64,000 nucleotides of DNA from Jeotgalicoccus halotolerans (GTDB lineage Bacteria; Bacillota; Bacilli; Staphylococcales; Salinicoccaceae): positions 124,001 to 188,000 of the forward strand of contig NZ_QUMW01000012.1 in assembly GCF_003387165.1 (NCBI RefSeq). The letters run 5' to 3'. Below, piece by piece: positions 15,178 to 26,888 of this stretch (its first letter is position 1; each line of letters begins with the position of its first letter). The translations under genes were made by a program, and so were the position numbers. Below the pieces are notes generated by a model that saw only the letters and a list, made by a program, of their open reading frames with translations, searched no databases and was not told the DNA's origin.

Positions 15178-16629
15178 ATGTATCAGTATCAGGATGACAG
15201 CTTCATGCTGCACACGGATTTATATCAGATCAACATGGCAAAAACGTATTTTGAACAGGGTATACATGAACGTCAGACAATTTTCGACGTGTATTTCCGG
15301 AAGATGCCTTTTGAAAACGGCTATGCGGTATTTGCCGGCTTAACACATATTATCGATTATCTGCAGCACCTGCACTTTTCAGACAGCGACATCGAATATT
15401 TAAGTACGCTCGGTTACAGTGATGAATTTTTAAAATATTTAAAAACAGTACGTTTCACGGGAACGCTCCGCTCAATGGCTGAAGGGGAGACTGTATTTAA
15501 TAATGAACCTCTCGTGCAGGTTGAAGCGACACTTGTTGAAGCTCAGCTGATTGAAACAGCGCTGCTTAATATCGTTAACTTTCAGACGCTGATTGCAACA
15601 AAAGCAAGCCGGATCAGACAGCTTGTACCGGACGACAATTTAATGGAATTCGGCACGCGCCGCGCTCACGAATTCGATGCCGCTTTATGGGGAGCACGCG
15701 CCGCTGTTATCGGCGGGTTTGATGGAACGAGTAATGTCCGGGCAGCGAAATTATTCGGCTTGAAACCGAGCGGGACACATGCTCACGCAATGGTGCAGGC
15801 ATACGGAAATGATTACGATGCCTTTAAAGCATATGCAGAAACACATACTGATTGTGTATTTTTAGTAGACACCTTCGACACACTGAAATCAGGCATACCG
15901 ACTGCTATTAAAGTGGCAGATGAGTTCGGCAGCAGAATTAACTTTAAAGGAATCAGAATTGACTCCGGCGATATTGCATATTTAACGAAACAGGCTCGCA
16001 AGATGCTCGACGATGCAGGCTATACAGATGTGCAGATCATCGTTTCGAACGACCTCGACGAAGTGACAATTTTATCTTTAATGTCACAGGGTGCCAGAGT
16101 CGACGGCTGGGGAATCGGTACGAAACTGATTACGGCTTATGATAATCCGGCGCTCGGCGCGGTATACAAACTTGCAGCGATTCAGGATGAAGCAGGCGAA
16201 TGGCAGAACCGGGTAAAAATTTCCGGCAATGTTGAAAAAACGACGACGCCCGGCAAGAAGAAAGTTTACCGTATCATCAATAAGGAAACAGGAATGTCAG
16301 AAGGAGATTATATTGCACTTCACGATGAAGTCCTTAATCCTGAAGAGCCGCTGTTAATGTTCCATCCGGTGCATACGATGAAACGGAAATTGGTTAAATC
16401 GTTTGAGCCTGTTGAACTGCTTCAGGATATTTTTATCGACGGCAAGGTTGTTTACACTTCTCCGTCTGTCGGTGAAATGCAGGAAAACTGCCGGCAGAGC
16501 CTCGATACAATCTGGGAAGAAACGAAACGTTTCTTAAACCCGCAGGAATATCCGGTGGATTTATCGGCTGAATTATGGAATGTCAAAAATAATCTCATAG
16601 AAGAACTTTCAAATAATATATTGGAGTGA
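15178..16629 (+). CDS. pncB: Nicotinate phosphoribosyltransferase
   Basis: 483 residues. It converts nicotinate and PRPP to nicotinate mononucleotide in NAD salvage. Seen in order: LHTDLYQINMAKTYF at the N-terminus, FDVYFRKMPFENGYAVFAGL, FGTRRAHEFDAALWGARAA in the active site, GTHAHAMVQAYG with the autophosphorylated-His region, VDTFDTLKSG, and RIDSGDIAYL. All are standard. The ATG at 15178 has AGGAGA eight bases before it. nadE follows after six bases, so the two form an NAD salvage operon. Confidence 0.96.
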   Translation: MYQYQDDSFMLHTDLYQINMAKTYFEQGIHERQTIFDVYFRKMPFENGYAVFAGLTHIIDYLQHLHFSDSDIEYLSTLGYSDEFLKYLKTVRFTGTLRSMAEGETVFNNEPLVQVEATLVEAQLIETALLNIVNFQTLIATKASRIRQLVPDDNLMEFGTRRAHEFDAALWGARAAVIGGFDGTSNVRAAKLFGLKPSGTHAHAMVQAYGNDYDAFKAYAETHTDCVFLVDTFDTLKSGIPTAIKVADEFGSRINFKGIRIDSGDIAYLTKQARKMLDDAGYTDVQIIVSNDLDEVTILSLMSQGARVDGWGIGTKLITAYDNPALGAVYKLAAIQDEAGEWQNRVKISGNVEKTTTPGKKKVYRIINKETGMSEGDYIALHDEVLNPEEPLLMFHPVHTMKRKLVKSFEPVELLQDIFIDGKVVYTSPSVGEMQENCRQSLDTIWEETKRFLNPQEYPVDLSAELWNVKNNLIEELSNNILE

Positions 16630-16635
16630 TTTGCT

Positions 16636-17454
16636 ATGGATAAACTGCAGCAGCACATAATAGAGGAACTGCACGTTAAACCGGAGATTGACCCGGCAGC
16701 GGAAACCCGCGAAATAATTAATTTTTTAAAAGACTACGTTAAAAAATACAGTTTTATAAAAAGTTTTGTACTCGGTATATCAGGCGGCCAGGATTCTACC
16801 CTGCTCGGCAAAATTGCGCAGCTGGCGACTGATGAGCTGAACGAAGAAGGGCACAGTATTAAATTTTACGGAGTGCGCCTGCCTTACGGTGAACAGCGCG
16901 ATGAAGATGATGCGCGCGATGCGATGGAATTTATCAGCCCGAGTGTTGAAACAACAGTCAATATTAAAGAAGCCGTTGATGCAGGTGTTAAGGCGCTGGC
17001 CGACAGCGGCTACGAATTGAGCGATTTTGTGGAAGGAAACGGGAAGGCCCGCGAGCGCATGAAAGTGCAGTACGCTATCGCAGCCCATACCGGCGGTGTG
17101 GTGCTCGGAACTGATCATGCAGCGGAGGCGCTGACAGGATTTTATACGAAACACGGCGACGGTGCAGCTGATCTTGCACCGCTGACCGGCCTCAACAAAC
17201 GCCAGGGACGCGACATTTTGAAATATCTTGGCGCAGCAGCTCATTTGTACGAAAAAATTCCGACAGCAGATCTCGAAGATGATAAACCGCTCTTAAGCGA
17301 TGAAGAAGCACTTGGCGTGACCTATCATCATATCGATGATTTCTTAGAAGGAAAAACAGTGCCTGATGAAGCATATGACAGAATTAAAACCTTATATTAC
17401 CAGTCACAGCACAAACGCGATTTACCTTATAATCGCTATAATTTACCAGTTTAA
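16636..17454 (+). CDS. nadE: NH3-dependent NAD+ synthetase
   Basis: 272 residues, the ammonia-dependent length with no glutaminase domain. It amidates nicotinate adenine dinucleotide to NAD with ATP. The P-loop SGGQDS is at 49-54, with [37 protein letters not shown] and [13 protein letters not shown] following. End YNRYNLPV is typical. It is coupled to pncB. The yebE-yebG-purB genes follow closely and may share readthrough. Confidence 0.97.
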   Translation: MDKLQQHIIEELHVKPEIDPAAETREIINFLKDYVKKYSFIKSFVLGISGGQDSTLLGKIAQLATDELNEEGHSIKFYGVRLPYGEQRDEDDARDAMEFISPSVETTVNIKEAVDAGVKALADSGYELSDFVEGNGKARERMKVQYAIAAHTGGVVLGTDHAAEALTGFYTKHGDGAADLAPLTGLNKRQGRDILKYLGAAAHLYEKIPTADLEDDKPLLSDEEALGVTYHHIDDFLEGKTVPDEAYDRIKTLYYQSQHKRDLPYNRYNLPV

Positions 17455-17479
17455 AACAGAAAGAAGGACAGATTAAATT

Positions 17480-18136
17480 ATGCTTCAGGCAATTTCAGAT
17501 AATCCCATGCTGATGATATTAGTTATATTCGTAATTAATATTATCTACGTTACATTTTTAACGATGCGGACCATAATGACCTTGAAAGGTTACCGCTTCG
17601 TCGCGGCTGCCTTCAGTATTTTGGAAACATTTGTTTACGTCATCGGCCTCGGGCTGGTGCTCGACAACCTGGACCGTCCTCAGAATATTGTCGCTTACGC
17701 GCTCGGATTTGGTGTCGGGATACTGGTCGGCACGAAAATCGAAGAAAAGCTGGCGCTCGGCTACACTGTAGTTAATGTGACTGCGGCGAAAAAAGACATC
17801 GATCTGCCGAACGACCTGCGCAATTTAGGCTACGGAGTAACGCACAGTCATCAGTACGGGCGTGACGGCCAGCGTACGGTAATGCAGATTTTAACTCCGA
17901 GAAAATATGAACGGAAACTGATCGAAACAATTATAGAGCTCGATGACAGGGCGTTTATCATTTCGCACGAACCGAAAAATATTCACGGCGGCTTCTGGAC
18001 AAAAGGGCTCAGCAGACGCAAGATGAGCAATTACCAGCCGGAAAATGTTGAAGAAGTACTTGAAGAAGTATATGAAGCACAGGAGCAGGGTGAGGTTCAT
18101 GACACAGCACAAAAAACCGAAAAAAAAGAAATTTAA
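17480..18136 (+). CDS. UPF0316/DUF2179 membrane protein (YebE-like)
   Basis: 218 residues. Three N-terminal membrane segments (about 10-30, 42-60, 68-85) carry the family motif [15 protein letters not shown] cytosolic DUF2179-type domain follows, with [19 protein letters not shown] and the segment [17 protein letters not shown]. The function is unknown; a ligand-binding regulatory domain is proposed for DUF2179. It is followed by the NETI gene and purB, as in Bacillus yebE-yebG-pur. Confidence 0.85.
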   Translation: MLQAISDNPMLMILVIFVINIIYVTFLTMRTIMTLKGYRFVAAAFSILETFVYVIGLGLVLDNLDRPQNIVAYALGFGVGILVGTKIEEKLALGYTVVNVTAAKKDIDLPNDLRNLGYGVTHSHQYGRDGQRTVMQILTPRKYERKLIETIIELDDRAFIISHEPKNIHGGFWTKGLSRRKMSNYQPENVEEVLEEVYEAQEQGEVHDTAQKTEKKEI

Positions 18137-18311
18137 AGTAGAAAAAGACGGGTCGCTTACGGATGTGCTGGCGGCGATGAAAGCCGAAGGCTACCAGCCG
18201 GTAAGAAGATTCGAACAGCCCGTTTTCAAAGAAGAAAACGGCGAGATTACCGTCTCGCATCAGGAGATTATGTTTGAAGGCAAATTAATGAATGAGGATG
18301 AGACAAAATGA
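18099..18311 (+). CDS. NETI-motif small protein (YebG-like)
   Basis: 70 residues, starting with a lysine-rich stretch [15 protein letters not shown], then [24 protein letters not shown], the NETI-family core although the NETI tetrapeptide itself is altered. The function is unknown; a nucleic-acid-binding role is suggested only by its charge. It overlaps the yebE-like gene by 38 bases and overlaps the purB start by four (ATGA), so translation is coupled. The start ATG at 18099 follows GGTGAGG. Confidence 0.75.
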   Translation: MTQHKKPKKKKFKVEKDGSLTDVLAAMKAEGYQPVRRFEQPVFKEENGEITVSHQEIMFEGKLMNEDETK

Positions 18312-19603
18312 TAAGCAGATATTCAAGGGAAGAAATGACGAAGATTTGGACAGAAGAAAACAGATTTGATGCGTGGCTGGAAGTTGAAATTCTTGCATCA
18401 GAAGCATGGGCGGAGCTCGGTGTCATTCCAAAAGACGAAGTAAAAAACATCCGTCCCAATGCCCGTATTGATGTGGACCGCATTAAAGAAATCGAAGCGG
18501 AAACGCGTCACGATGTTGTGGCGTTTACCCGCCAGATTTCGGAAACTTTAGGAGAAGAAAAGAAATGGGTTCACTACGGTCTGACGTCTACTGACGTTGT
18601 CGACACTGCCCAGAGCTACATATTGAAACAGGCAAACGAAATTATTGAGCAGGATTTAAATAACTTTATCGAGATATTAGCTGATAAGGCGCGCGAACAT
18701 AAACATACACTCATGATGGGACGCACGCACGGCGTGCATGCAGAACCGACATCTTTCGGTATTAAGATGGCTCTGTGGCATCAGGAAATGGTGAGGAATC
18801 TGAAACGTTTTAAAGATGTCCGCGAAGAAATTGAAGTCGGTAAAATGAGCGGCGCGGTCGGCACCTTTGCCAACATTCCGCCGGAAGTTGAAGAATACGT
18901 TTGTAAACACCTCGGCCTGACGCCTGCACCAGTATCGACTCAGACGCTGCAGCGCGATCGTCATGCTCACTACATAGCGGTGCTGGCACTGATTGCAACA
19001 TCAGTTGAGAAGTTTGCTGTAGAAGTGAGACACTTGCAGAAAACAGAAACACGCGAGGTAGAAGAAGCATTTGCGAAAGGGCAAAAAGGCTCAAGTGCCA
19101 TGCCTCATAAACGCAACCCGATTGGCAGTGAAAATGTGACGGGAATTGCCCGCGTCATCCGGGGCTATGTTTCAACCGCCTACGAAAATGTACCTCTGTG
19201 GCATGAGCGTGATATTTCACATTCATCTGCAGAAAGAATTATGCTGCCGGATGTGACGATTGCTTTAAATTACATGCTGAACCGTTTCGGCAGAATTATG
19301 AAAAACCTGACGGTGTTCCCTGAAAATATGAAGGCCAACATCGACAAAACTTTCGGTCTTGTATACTCTCAGCAGATTATGCTGACCTTAATCGACAAGG
19401 GACTGTCACGCGAAGAAGCTTACGACTTAGTTCAGCCGAAAGCCATGGAATCATGGGAAACTAAAGTACCTCTGAGAGAGCTTGCTGGAAAAGATGAGCG
19501 TATACAGGAAGTGCTGACGGCAGAAGAGCTGGATGAGTGCTTTAATGAAAACCACCATCTGAGCCGTGTCGATACTATATTTAAACGTGCAGGTTTGGAA
19601 TAA
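18308..19603 (+). CDS. purB: Adenylosuccinate lyase
   Basis: 431 residues. It cleaves SAICAR and adenylosuccinate in purine and AMP synthesis. Family motifs appear in order: [18 protein letters not shown] at the start, [29 protein letters not shown] with the catalytic His, and the flexible signature loop [17 protein letters not shown]. Full family length. Located outside a pur operon and followed by a vanY-like gene and then pcrBA-ligA, as in staphylococci. Confidence 0.97.
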   Translation: MISRYSREEMTKIWTEENRFDAWLEVEILASEAWAELGVIPKDEVKNIRPNARIDVDRIKEIEAETRHDVVAFTRQISETLGEEKKWVHYGLTSTDVVDTAQSYILKQANEIIEQDLNNFIEILADKAREHKHTLMMGRTHGVHAEPTSFGIKMALWHQEMVRNLKRFKDVREEIEVGKMSGAVGTFANIPPEVEEYVCKHLGLTPAPVSTQTLQRDRHAHYIAVLALIATSVEKFAVEVRHLQKTETREVEEAFAKGQKGSSAMPHKRNPIGSENVTGIARVIRGYVSTAYENVPLWHERDISHSSAERIMLPDVTIALNYMLNRFGRIMKNLTVFPENMKANIDKTFGLVYSQQIMLTLIDKGLSREEAYDLVQPKAMESWETKVPLRELAGKDERIQEVLTAEELDECFNENHHLSRVDTIFKRAGLE

Positions 19604-19604
19604 G

Positions 19605-20279
19605 ATGAAAGTATCAAGATTATTAATCACAGTACTCATGGCATTTTTGCTGACAGCATGCAGCAGCGCACCGGAGGAAATCGAAGCGGCGGGATATACG
19701 AAAGCTTATGAACCGCTGACCTTCACCGATCTGGACATCCCGGTTAACATTGAAGTCGTCGACGGTGTGACTTATGCAGACGGCGTGTTAATAGTAAATA
19801 AGGAAATACCGCTGCCTGAGGATTATAATCCTGAAATGCAGCCTGAAGTAATTGAGGCATACACTCAAATGTTTGAAGATGCCGAGGCAGAAGGACTTTA
19901 TTTTGAACTGGTAAGCGGTTTTAGAAGCTACGACTACCAGGCAGAATTGTATAACAGCTATGTGGCGCGGGACGGCAAAGAAGCAGCTGATCAGTACAGC
20001 GCGGAGCCGGGACATTCCGAGCACCAGACAGGACTCGCTGTCGATGTCGGTTCTTATGACAGTGCAGTGCTGCTCCAGACGTCTTTTGAATATACGCCCG
20101 AATTTCAGTGGCTGAAAGATGTGGCACATGAATACGGCTTTATTATCCGTTACATGAAAGGCAAAGAAAATATTACCGGTTATATGTACGAGCCGTGGCA
20201 CTTAAGGTATGTCGGAGATAAAGCGCCCGCTATATATGAAAGCGGCCTGACACTTGAAGAATACTTCGATCTGGTTTAA
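19605..20279 (+). CDS. D-alanyl-D-alanine carboxypeptidase lipoprotein (VanY/LdcB family)
   Basis: 224 residues. The lipobox LTAC (Cys19) anchors it outside the membrane. The M15B peptidase domain has LVSGFRSYDYQAELYN, then SEHQTGLAVDVGS with the zinc-binding SxHxxGxAxD motif, and EPWHLRYVG with the last zinc His. It should trim peptidoglycan stem peptides. The ATG at 19605 is one base after the purB stop; the ribosome site GGAATA is weak, suggesting coupling to purB translation. Confidence 0.88.
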   Translation: MKVSRLLITVLMAFLLTACSSAPEEIEAAGYTKAYEPLTFTDLDIPVNIEVVDGVTYADGVLIVNKEIPLPEDYNPEMQPEVIEAYTQMFEDAEAEGLYFELVSGFRSYDYQAELYNSYVARDGKEAADQYSAEPGHSEHQTGLAVDVGSYDSAVLLQTSFEYTPEFQWLKDVAHEYGFIIRYMKGKENITGYMYEPWHLRYVGDKAPAIYESGLTLEEYFDLV

Positions 20280-20290
20280 ATAACATATCA

Positions 20291-20338
20291 GCCCGTATGC
20301 AAGCTTTCCGAGGGAGAGCCGGCGTACGGGTTTCTTTA
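20291..20338 (+). terminator. Terminator after the vanY-like gene
   Basis: CCCGTATGC pairs with GCGTACGGG (one G-T pair) with a small inner stem GCT/AGC, followed by TTTCTTT. Confidence 0.75.
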
Positions 20339-20411
20339 TATTCACTTTAAAATTATCTTTTAAAGCTTATACTTCCATCCTCCTCCTTTAATGTTTTTTG
20401 GAGGTTAAAAA

Positions 20412-20420
20412 TGATATAAT
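20412..20420 (+). promoter_or_regulatory. Extended -10 promoter of the pcrB-pcrA-ligA operon
   Basis: TGATATAAT is an extended -10 element about 33 bases before the pcrB start. No clear -35 box is visible. Confidence 0.55.
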
Positions 20421-20452
20421 CATCTTATGAATTTTATAAAGGATATGGTCTT

Positions 20453-21118
20453 ATGATGCGACATGCAAAGCATATATTTAAACTGGATCCGGCTAAAGAA
20501 ATCAGCGGCAGCACATTCGAAAAAATTGTGCATTCCGGCACGGATCTACTGCTGGTCAGCGGTACTGATAACGTCACTGAAAAAAATGTTTCAGAGCTGC
20601 TCAGGCGCATAAGAAACTATGATGTTCCTGCAGCACTTGAAATCCCTCATCCCGATGCGGCTGTGCCGGGTTTTGATCATTATTTTGTGCCGACGGTAAT
20701 TAATACGGATGATGTCACTTTTACACACGGCATGCTGGTGCGTGCACTGATGGAGTATCATGACTTTATCGATTACGACAGTATTTCACTCCTGCCTTAT
20801 ATTATAATGAACGAGGACTGCAAAGCGTTTAAACATGCAAACTGCCATTCTGTGAATGACGAAGAATTTATCGCGATGATTCATATGCTCGATAAGTTAT
20901 ACAAAATGGATTACATATATATAGAGTACAGCGGCGTCTTCGGCGACCGGGAGCTGGTTAAAGAAGCGTATGAAGCAGCGGAAAACGCAACCATCGTTTA
21001 CGGCGGCGGCATCGTCTCAAAAGATACGGCCACAGAGATGGACAGCGTCAGCGATATAATAGTTGTCGGCAATATTATTTACGACGATGCTCGGCAGGCA
21101 TTAGAAACTATCATTTAA
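20453..21118 (+). CDS. pcrB: Heptaprenylglyceryl phosphate synthase
   Basis: 221 residues, a TIM-barrel prenyltransferase that joins heptaprenyl diphosphate to glycerol-1-phosphate. Motifs: HIFKLDPAKEI at the start, YIEYSG in the glycerol phosphate site, YGGGIVS and VGNIIY at the phosphate-binding loops. Stands immediately upstream of pcrA, the order that gave the gene its name. ATG at 20453 with AAAGGA nine bases before it; ATG 20456 is an alternative. Confidence 0.95.
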   Translation: MMRHAKHIFKLDPAKEISGSTFEKIVHSGTDLLLVSGTDNVTEKNVSELLRRIRNYDVPAALEIPHPDAAVPGFDHYFVPTVINTDDVTFTHGMLVRALMEYHDFIDYDSISLLPYIIMNEDCKAFKHANCHSVNDEEFIAMIHMLDKLYKMDYIYIEYSGVFGDRELVKEAYEAAENATIVYGGGIVSKDTATEMDSVSDIIVVGNIIYDDARQALETII

Positions 21119-21136
21119 TAAACTGGAGTTTTTATA

Positions 21137-23311
21137 ATGGATTTATCTACGATGAATAAAGAACAACTGGAAGCAATTAAAACGACGGAAGGCCCGCTCT
21201 TAATTATGGCAGGTGCGGGAAGCGGTAAAACGCGCGTGCTGACTCACCGGGTTGCTTATCTGCTCGATGAAAAGCAGGTGCCTTCCTACAATATACTGGC
21301 AATTACATTTACGAACAAAGCCGCTAAAGAAATGCGCGAACGTGTCGATAAATTAATTGAAGAAGATGCATCAAAGATGTGGATTTCTACTTTCCACGCA
21401 ATGTGTGTACGGATATTGAGGCGTGATATCAGCTATCTCGGCTATGACACGAGTTTTTCTATTCTGGATCCGCTCGATCAGCAGTCGGTCGTCAGAGATA
21501 TTTTAAAAACGCGCAACCTGGATACAAAGCAGCATAATCCGAGAAGCATTCTCTCAGTTATTTCAAACTATAAAAATCAGCTCATCAAACCGGAACAGGC
21601 TATTTCAGAAGCAGGCGGTTTTCAGGATGAGCTTTACAGTGAGATTTACAAAGATTATCAGGAAATTCTTTACCGCAACAGTTCTCTCGATTTTGATGAT
21701 TTAATTATGCTCACAATTGAACTGTTTCACAAGGAGCCGAACGTGCTGAATTATTATCAGACACGTTTTCAGTATGTTCACGTGGACGAGTATCAGGATA
21801 CAAACCACGCTCAGTATCAGCTTGTCCAGATGCTGGCTGCTAAATACCGGAACATCTGCGTCGTCGGCGACTCGGACCAGTCGATTTATAAATTCCGCGG
21901 CGCGGATATCCAGAACATATTAAATTTTGAAGAAGATTATCCGGAAGCAAAAGTTATCAAATTGGAAGAAAACTACCGTTCGACGAAAACGATACTGGAT
22001 GCGGCGAACGCCGTGATCGATAACAACACAGAGCGCAAACCGAAAAACCTGCGAAGCAATAAAGGTGACGGCGTAAAAATTGATGTGAATGTATCGTTCA
22101 GTGAACGTGAGGAAGGGCAGCGGGTCGTCCAGAAAGTGCAAGAGCTTTCTGAAAAGTATTCTTACGGCGAGATGGCTGTACTGTACCGTGCGAATGCCCA
22201 GTCGCGTGCGGTTGAGGATGCTTTTGTCAAATCGAGTATTCCGTATAAAATGGTCGGCGGAACGAAGTTCTACAGCAGAATGGAAATTAAAGACCTGATG
22301 AGCTACTTAAAAGTCATTCAGAATCCTTTTGACGATATAAGCTTCCAGCGTATTATCAACGTTCCAAAAAGAGGAATCGGCACGAAGACAATCGATAAGC
22401 TTCGGGCTCATGCAGAACAATTAAATTCAAGCATATATGATGCCATCCGCGATGCGGACTTCCTGGGTATTCCGGCGAAAACTGTAGGGAAATTGATGTC
22501 ACTCCTTCAGGTGCTGGATAATTTAAAAGAAAAATCGAAGTATCTGACAATGACGGAACTCGTTGATGAAGTGCTGGCTGATACAGGCTACCATGATATG
22601 CTGAGTTCCGATAAAACACTGGAGGCCAGAAGCCGGCTTGAAAACCTCGAGGAATTCAAGACAGTAACAAAAGAATTCGATAATGACAATCCTGTTGCGG
22701 ATGATAATTTATTTAACTTCCTGAGTGATATGGCCCTTGTATCCGATCAGGACGGCATGGATGATACCGCCGGTGTAACAATGATGACAATGCATGCCTC
22801 AAAAGGACTTGAGTTTAAAGTAATCTTTATCGTCGGTCTCGAAGAAGGCATCTTTCCATCGCGCCGCGTGCAGTTCGATGATCAGGAACTGGAAGAGGAA
22901 AGACGATTGATGTACGTGGCCCTGACGCGCGCAATGGAGCATTTAATCTTGTCGCGTGCGGAATCGCGCATGCTTTACGGTAAAACCGAGAGTAACATGA
23001 TGAGCCGCTTCCTGAGTGAAATACCGGAAGAACTGCTGGAATCGTCAAGCGTCTTTTCAAACAGTATGCCAGGCAGCAGCAGCGAAGGTTCATCTTTTTC
23101 ACGCGGACCGAAAAAACGCTCGCGTATTATAAACACAAATACAGGCACTAATTTTAATGTTGGTGATAAGGTTTCCCACAAAGCCTTCGGAGAAGGTATT
23201 GTTTCACAGGTTAAAGGAGAAGGGGACAATACGGAACTCGATATTGTCTTTAAAACTGCAGGACCGAAAAGATTGCTTGCCAACTATGCACCGCTTGAAA
23301 AAAAGGACTGA
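21137..23311 (+). CDS. pcrA: ATP-dependent 3'-5' DNA helicase PcrA
   Basis: 724 residues, superfamily 1A helicase for repair and plasmid replication. Walker A AGAGSGKT at 25-32, then ITFTNKAAKEMRERV, STFHAMCVRILR, VHVDEYQDTNHAQY (Walker B), VVGDSDQSIYKFRGAD, LEENYRST, and MTMHASKGLEFKVIF near the C-terminal core. The poorly conserved linker is followed by the C-terminal Tudor-like domain (NVGDKVSHKAFGEGIV) that binds RNA polymerase. ligA starts five bases after its stop. Confidence 0.98.
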   Translation: MDLSTMNKEQLEAIKTTEGPLLIMAGAGSGKTRVLTHRVAYLLDEKQVPSYNILAITFTNKAAKEMRERVDKLIEEDASKMWISTFHAMCVRILRRDISYLGYDTSFSILDPLDQQSVVRDILKTRNLDTKQHNPRSILSVISNYKNQLIKPEQAISEAGGFQDELYSEIYKDYQEILYRNSSLDFDDLIMLTIELFHKEPNVLNYYQTRFQYVHVDEYQDTNHAQYQLVQMLAAKYRNICVVGDSDQSIYKFRGADIQNILNFEEDYPEAKVIKLEENYRSTKTILDAANAVIDNNTERKPKNLRSNKGDGVKIDVNVSFSEREEGQRVVQKVQELSEKYSYGEMAVLYRANAQSRAVEDAFVKSSIPYKMVGGTKFYSRMEIKDLMSYLKVIQNPFDDISFQRIINVPKRGIGTKTIDKLRAHAEQLNSSIYDAIRDADFLGIPAKTVGKLMSLLQVLDNLKEKSKYLTMTELVDEVLADTGYHDMLSSDKTLEARSRLENLEEFKTVTKEFDNDNPVADDNLFNFLSDMALVSDQDGMDDTAGVTMMTMHASKGLEFKVIFIVGLEEGIFPSRRVQFDDQELEEERRLMYVALTRAMEHLILSRAESRMLYGKTESNMMSRFLSEIPEELLESSSVFSNSMPGSSSEGSSFSRGPKKRSRIINTNTGTNFNVGDKVSHKAFGEGIVSQVKGEGDNTELDIVFKTAGPKRLLANYAPLEKKD

Positions 23312-23316
23312 TATAA

Positions 23317-25287
<1,971 letters not shown>

Positions 25288-25290
25288 GTT

Positions 25291-26499
25291 ATGAAGTTTA
25301 AATCGATATTACTCACAGGCGCAGCCTTGCTGCTCCTTGCAGCCTGCGATGGTGCCAATGAAGCAGAAATCACTGAACAGATGGGTGATTCAGCGCTCGA
25401 CAATGAAGTGTCGAACGTGCAGATTGAGGAGCAGGATGCCACGCTTACTTCAAGCAGTGAAGAATTTTACCGTTCTGTTGTACCGTATGAACTGTCGCCG
25501 GCCCGCGGCCTGTCGAGTGCCAATTTAGTATCTTCATATAATGTTGAAGAATTTGAAAAAGGACTTTTTTCCATTAGCCAGAATGTGTTTCCTACAAATG
25601 AATATATTTTCCGCGAAGGACAGATTATTTCAGAAGAAATGATCAGAGGCTATTTAAGCCGTCAATACACGAATGAAGAGCTGGAGAATATGGATGATGA
25701 AGAATTGCTCAGTACGAATGCCTTCAGCAATCTCGGACTGAATCCTTCGACCAACGGCGAAACAGATCCTGAAGTTATCGCGGAAGAAGCGCCGCTTTAT
25801 CTGTCCCATATACTCGAACAAAATTACATGACAGAGGATGAGGAAGGCAATCTTTCATTTGACGGCATCACTATCGGTCTCGCCATGAACAGTGTTCATT
25901 ATTATCAGACAGAAGAGTACGGACAGACACAGGAACGTGCATTGGATCTTGAGACTGTAGAAGAAAAAGGCGAGGAAATGGCAGCGGAAATTTTGACGCG
26001 CATCCGTGCCAATGATCAGTACGCCGATAAAGAAATTGTCTTTGCAATTTTCATTCAATCAGGTGATACGGATATTGTGCCCGGGAACTTTGTATCAGAG
26101 GCTGTTGTAGCACCGGGTGAAAATACGATTGAGTCATTTACAGATATCGATGTACAGAACTTACTGCTGCCGTCGAGCGAAGCTGCGGAAATTTCTGAAG
26201 AGGCGAACAGCGAATACCAAAACTTCAACAGGGATTTATCGTCTTATTTTGAGAGCTTTACCACTTCTGTCGGCAGAGGGAAATTCAGAGATGGCACCCT
26301 CGATACGCTGACAGTCGAAATACCGATTGAATATAACAGCCGCGGTGAAATGATTGGGATGTCTCAGTTCGTTAGAGACCTCGTGAACGAACATTTCCCA
26401 GGTACGGATATCGAAGTGGAAATTAAAGATAAATCGCAGGTTTACAGCGTAATCACACGTAAAGGCGACAGTGAAGCGAATCTTTATATATTTGAATAA
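25291..26499 (+). CDS. camS: CamS-type sex pheromone lipoprotein
   Basis: 402 residues. The lipoprotein signal peptide has lipobox LAAC (Cys19). The mature protein matches CamS: SSSEEFYRSVVPYELSPARGL, then EFEKGLFSISQNVFPT and the C-terminal VRDLVNEHFPGTDIEVEIK. In enterococci and S. aureus a heptapeptide released from the signal peptide just before the Cys is a plasmid-transfer pheromone. The corresponding segment here would be ALLLLAA (residues 12-18). The function of the mature lipoprotein is not settled. Last gene of the pcrB operon. Confidence 0.92.
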   Translation: MKFKSILLTGAALLLLAACDGANEAEITEQMGDSALDNEVSNVQIEEQDATLTSSSEEFYRSVVPYELSPARGLSSANLVSSYNVEEFEKGLFSISQNVFPTNEYIFREGQIISEEMIRGYLSRQYTNEELENMDDEELLSTNAFSNLGLNPSTNGETDPEVIAEEAPLYLSHILEQNYMTEDEEGNLSFDGITIGLAMNSVHYYQTEEYGQTQERALDLETVEEKGEEMAAEILTRIRANDQYADKEIVFAIFIQSGDTDIVPGNFVSEAVVAPGENTIESFTDIDVQNLLLPSSEAAEISEEANSEYQNFNRDLSSYFESFTTSVGRGKFRDGTLDTLTVEIPIEYNSRGEMIGMSQFVRDLVNEHFPGTDIEVEIKDKSQVYSVITRKGDSEANLYIFE

Positions 26500-26570
26500 G
26501 TAAGCGCATGGAAAAGTGCCCCGGTTTTTGGTAAACTTTAAATGTTGTATTTATAGAAGGAGGGTCATTC

Positions 26571-26873
26571 ATGGAAGAATTAGATTTAAAGAAAATTCAG
26601 CGTGTGGCTGAGTTATCTAAGATAGAAATTAAAGATGAAGAAGAACTTAAAAATTTATCGACAAAAATTAAAAGTATTGTTGCGCACTCGGAGCGCTTGA
26701 ATGACTTGGATTTATCGGATGTAGAACCGATGACACATGCAATGCAGCTGCAGCAGGAAACTTCAGACTCACTGCGTAAAGATAAGGCGGGGGAACCTGT
26801 AACACAGGAAGAAGCGCTCAGCAACACAGAATTTACAGAAGAAGGACAATTCAAAGTACCTAGAATGATTTAA
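26571..26873 (+). CDS. gatC: Glutamyl/aspartyl-tRNA amidotransferase subunit C
   Basis: 100 residues, the small linker subunit that wraps around GatA and GatB. Family pattern: VAELSKIEIKDEEE at the start, the central LDLSDVEPMTH loop, and end EGQFKVPRMI. GAAGGAGGG ribosome site. gatA follows 15 bases on and gatB starts one base after gatA, giving the standard gatCAB operon. S. aureus has putP between camS and gatC; it is absent here. Confidence 0.97.
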   Translation: MEELDLKKIQRVAELSKIEIKDEEELKNLSTKIKSIVAHSERLNDLDLSDVEPMTHAMQLQQETSDSLRKDKAGEPVTQEEALSNTEFTEEGQFKVPRMI

Positions 26874-26888
26874 GGAGGGTTAATAATC

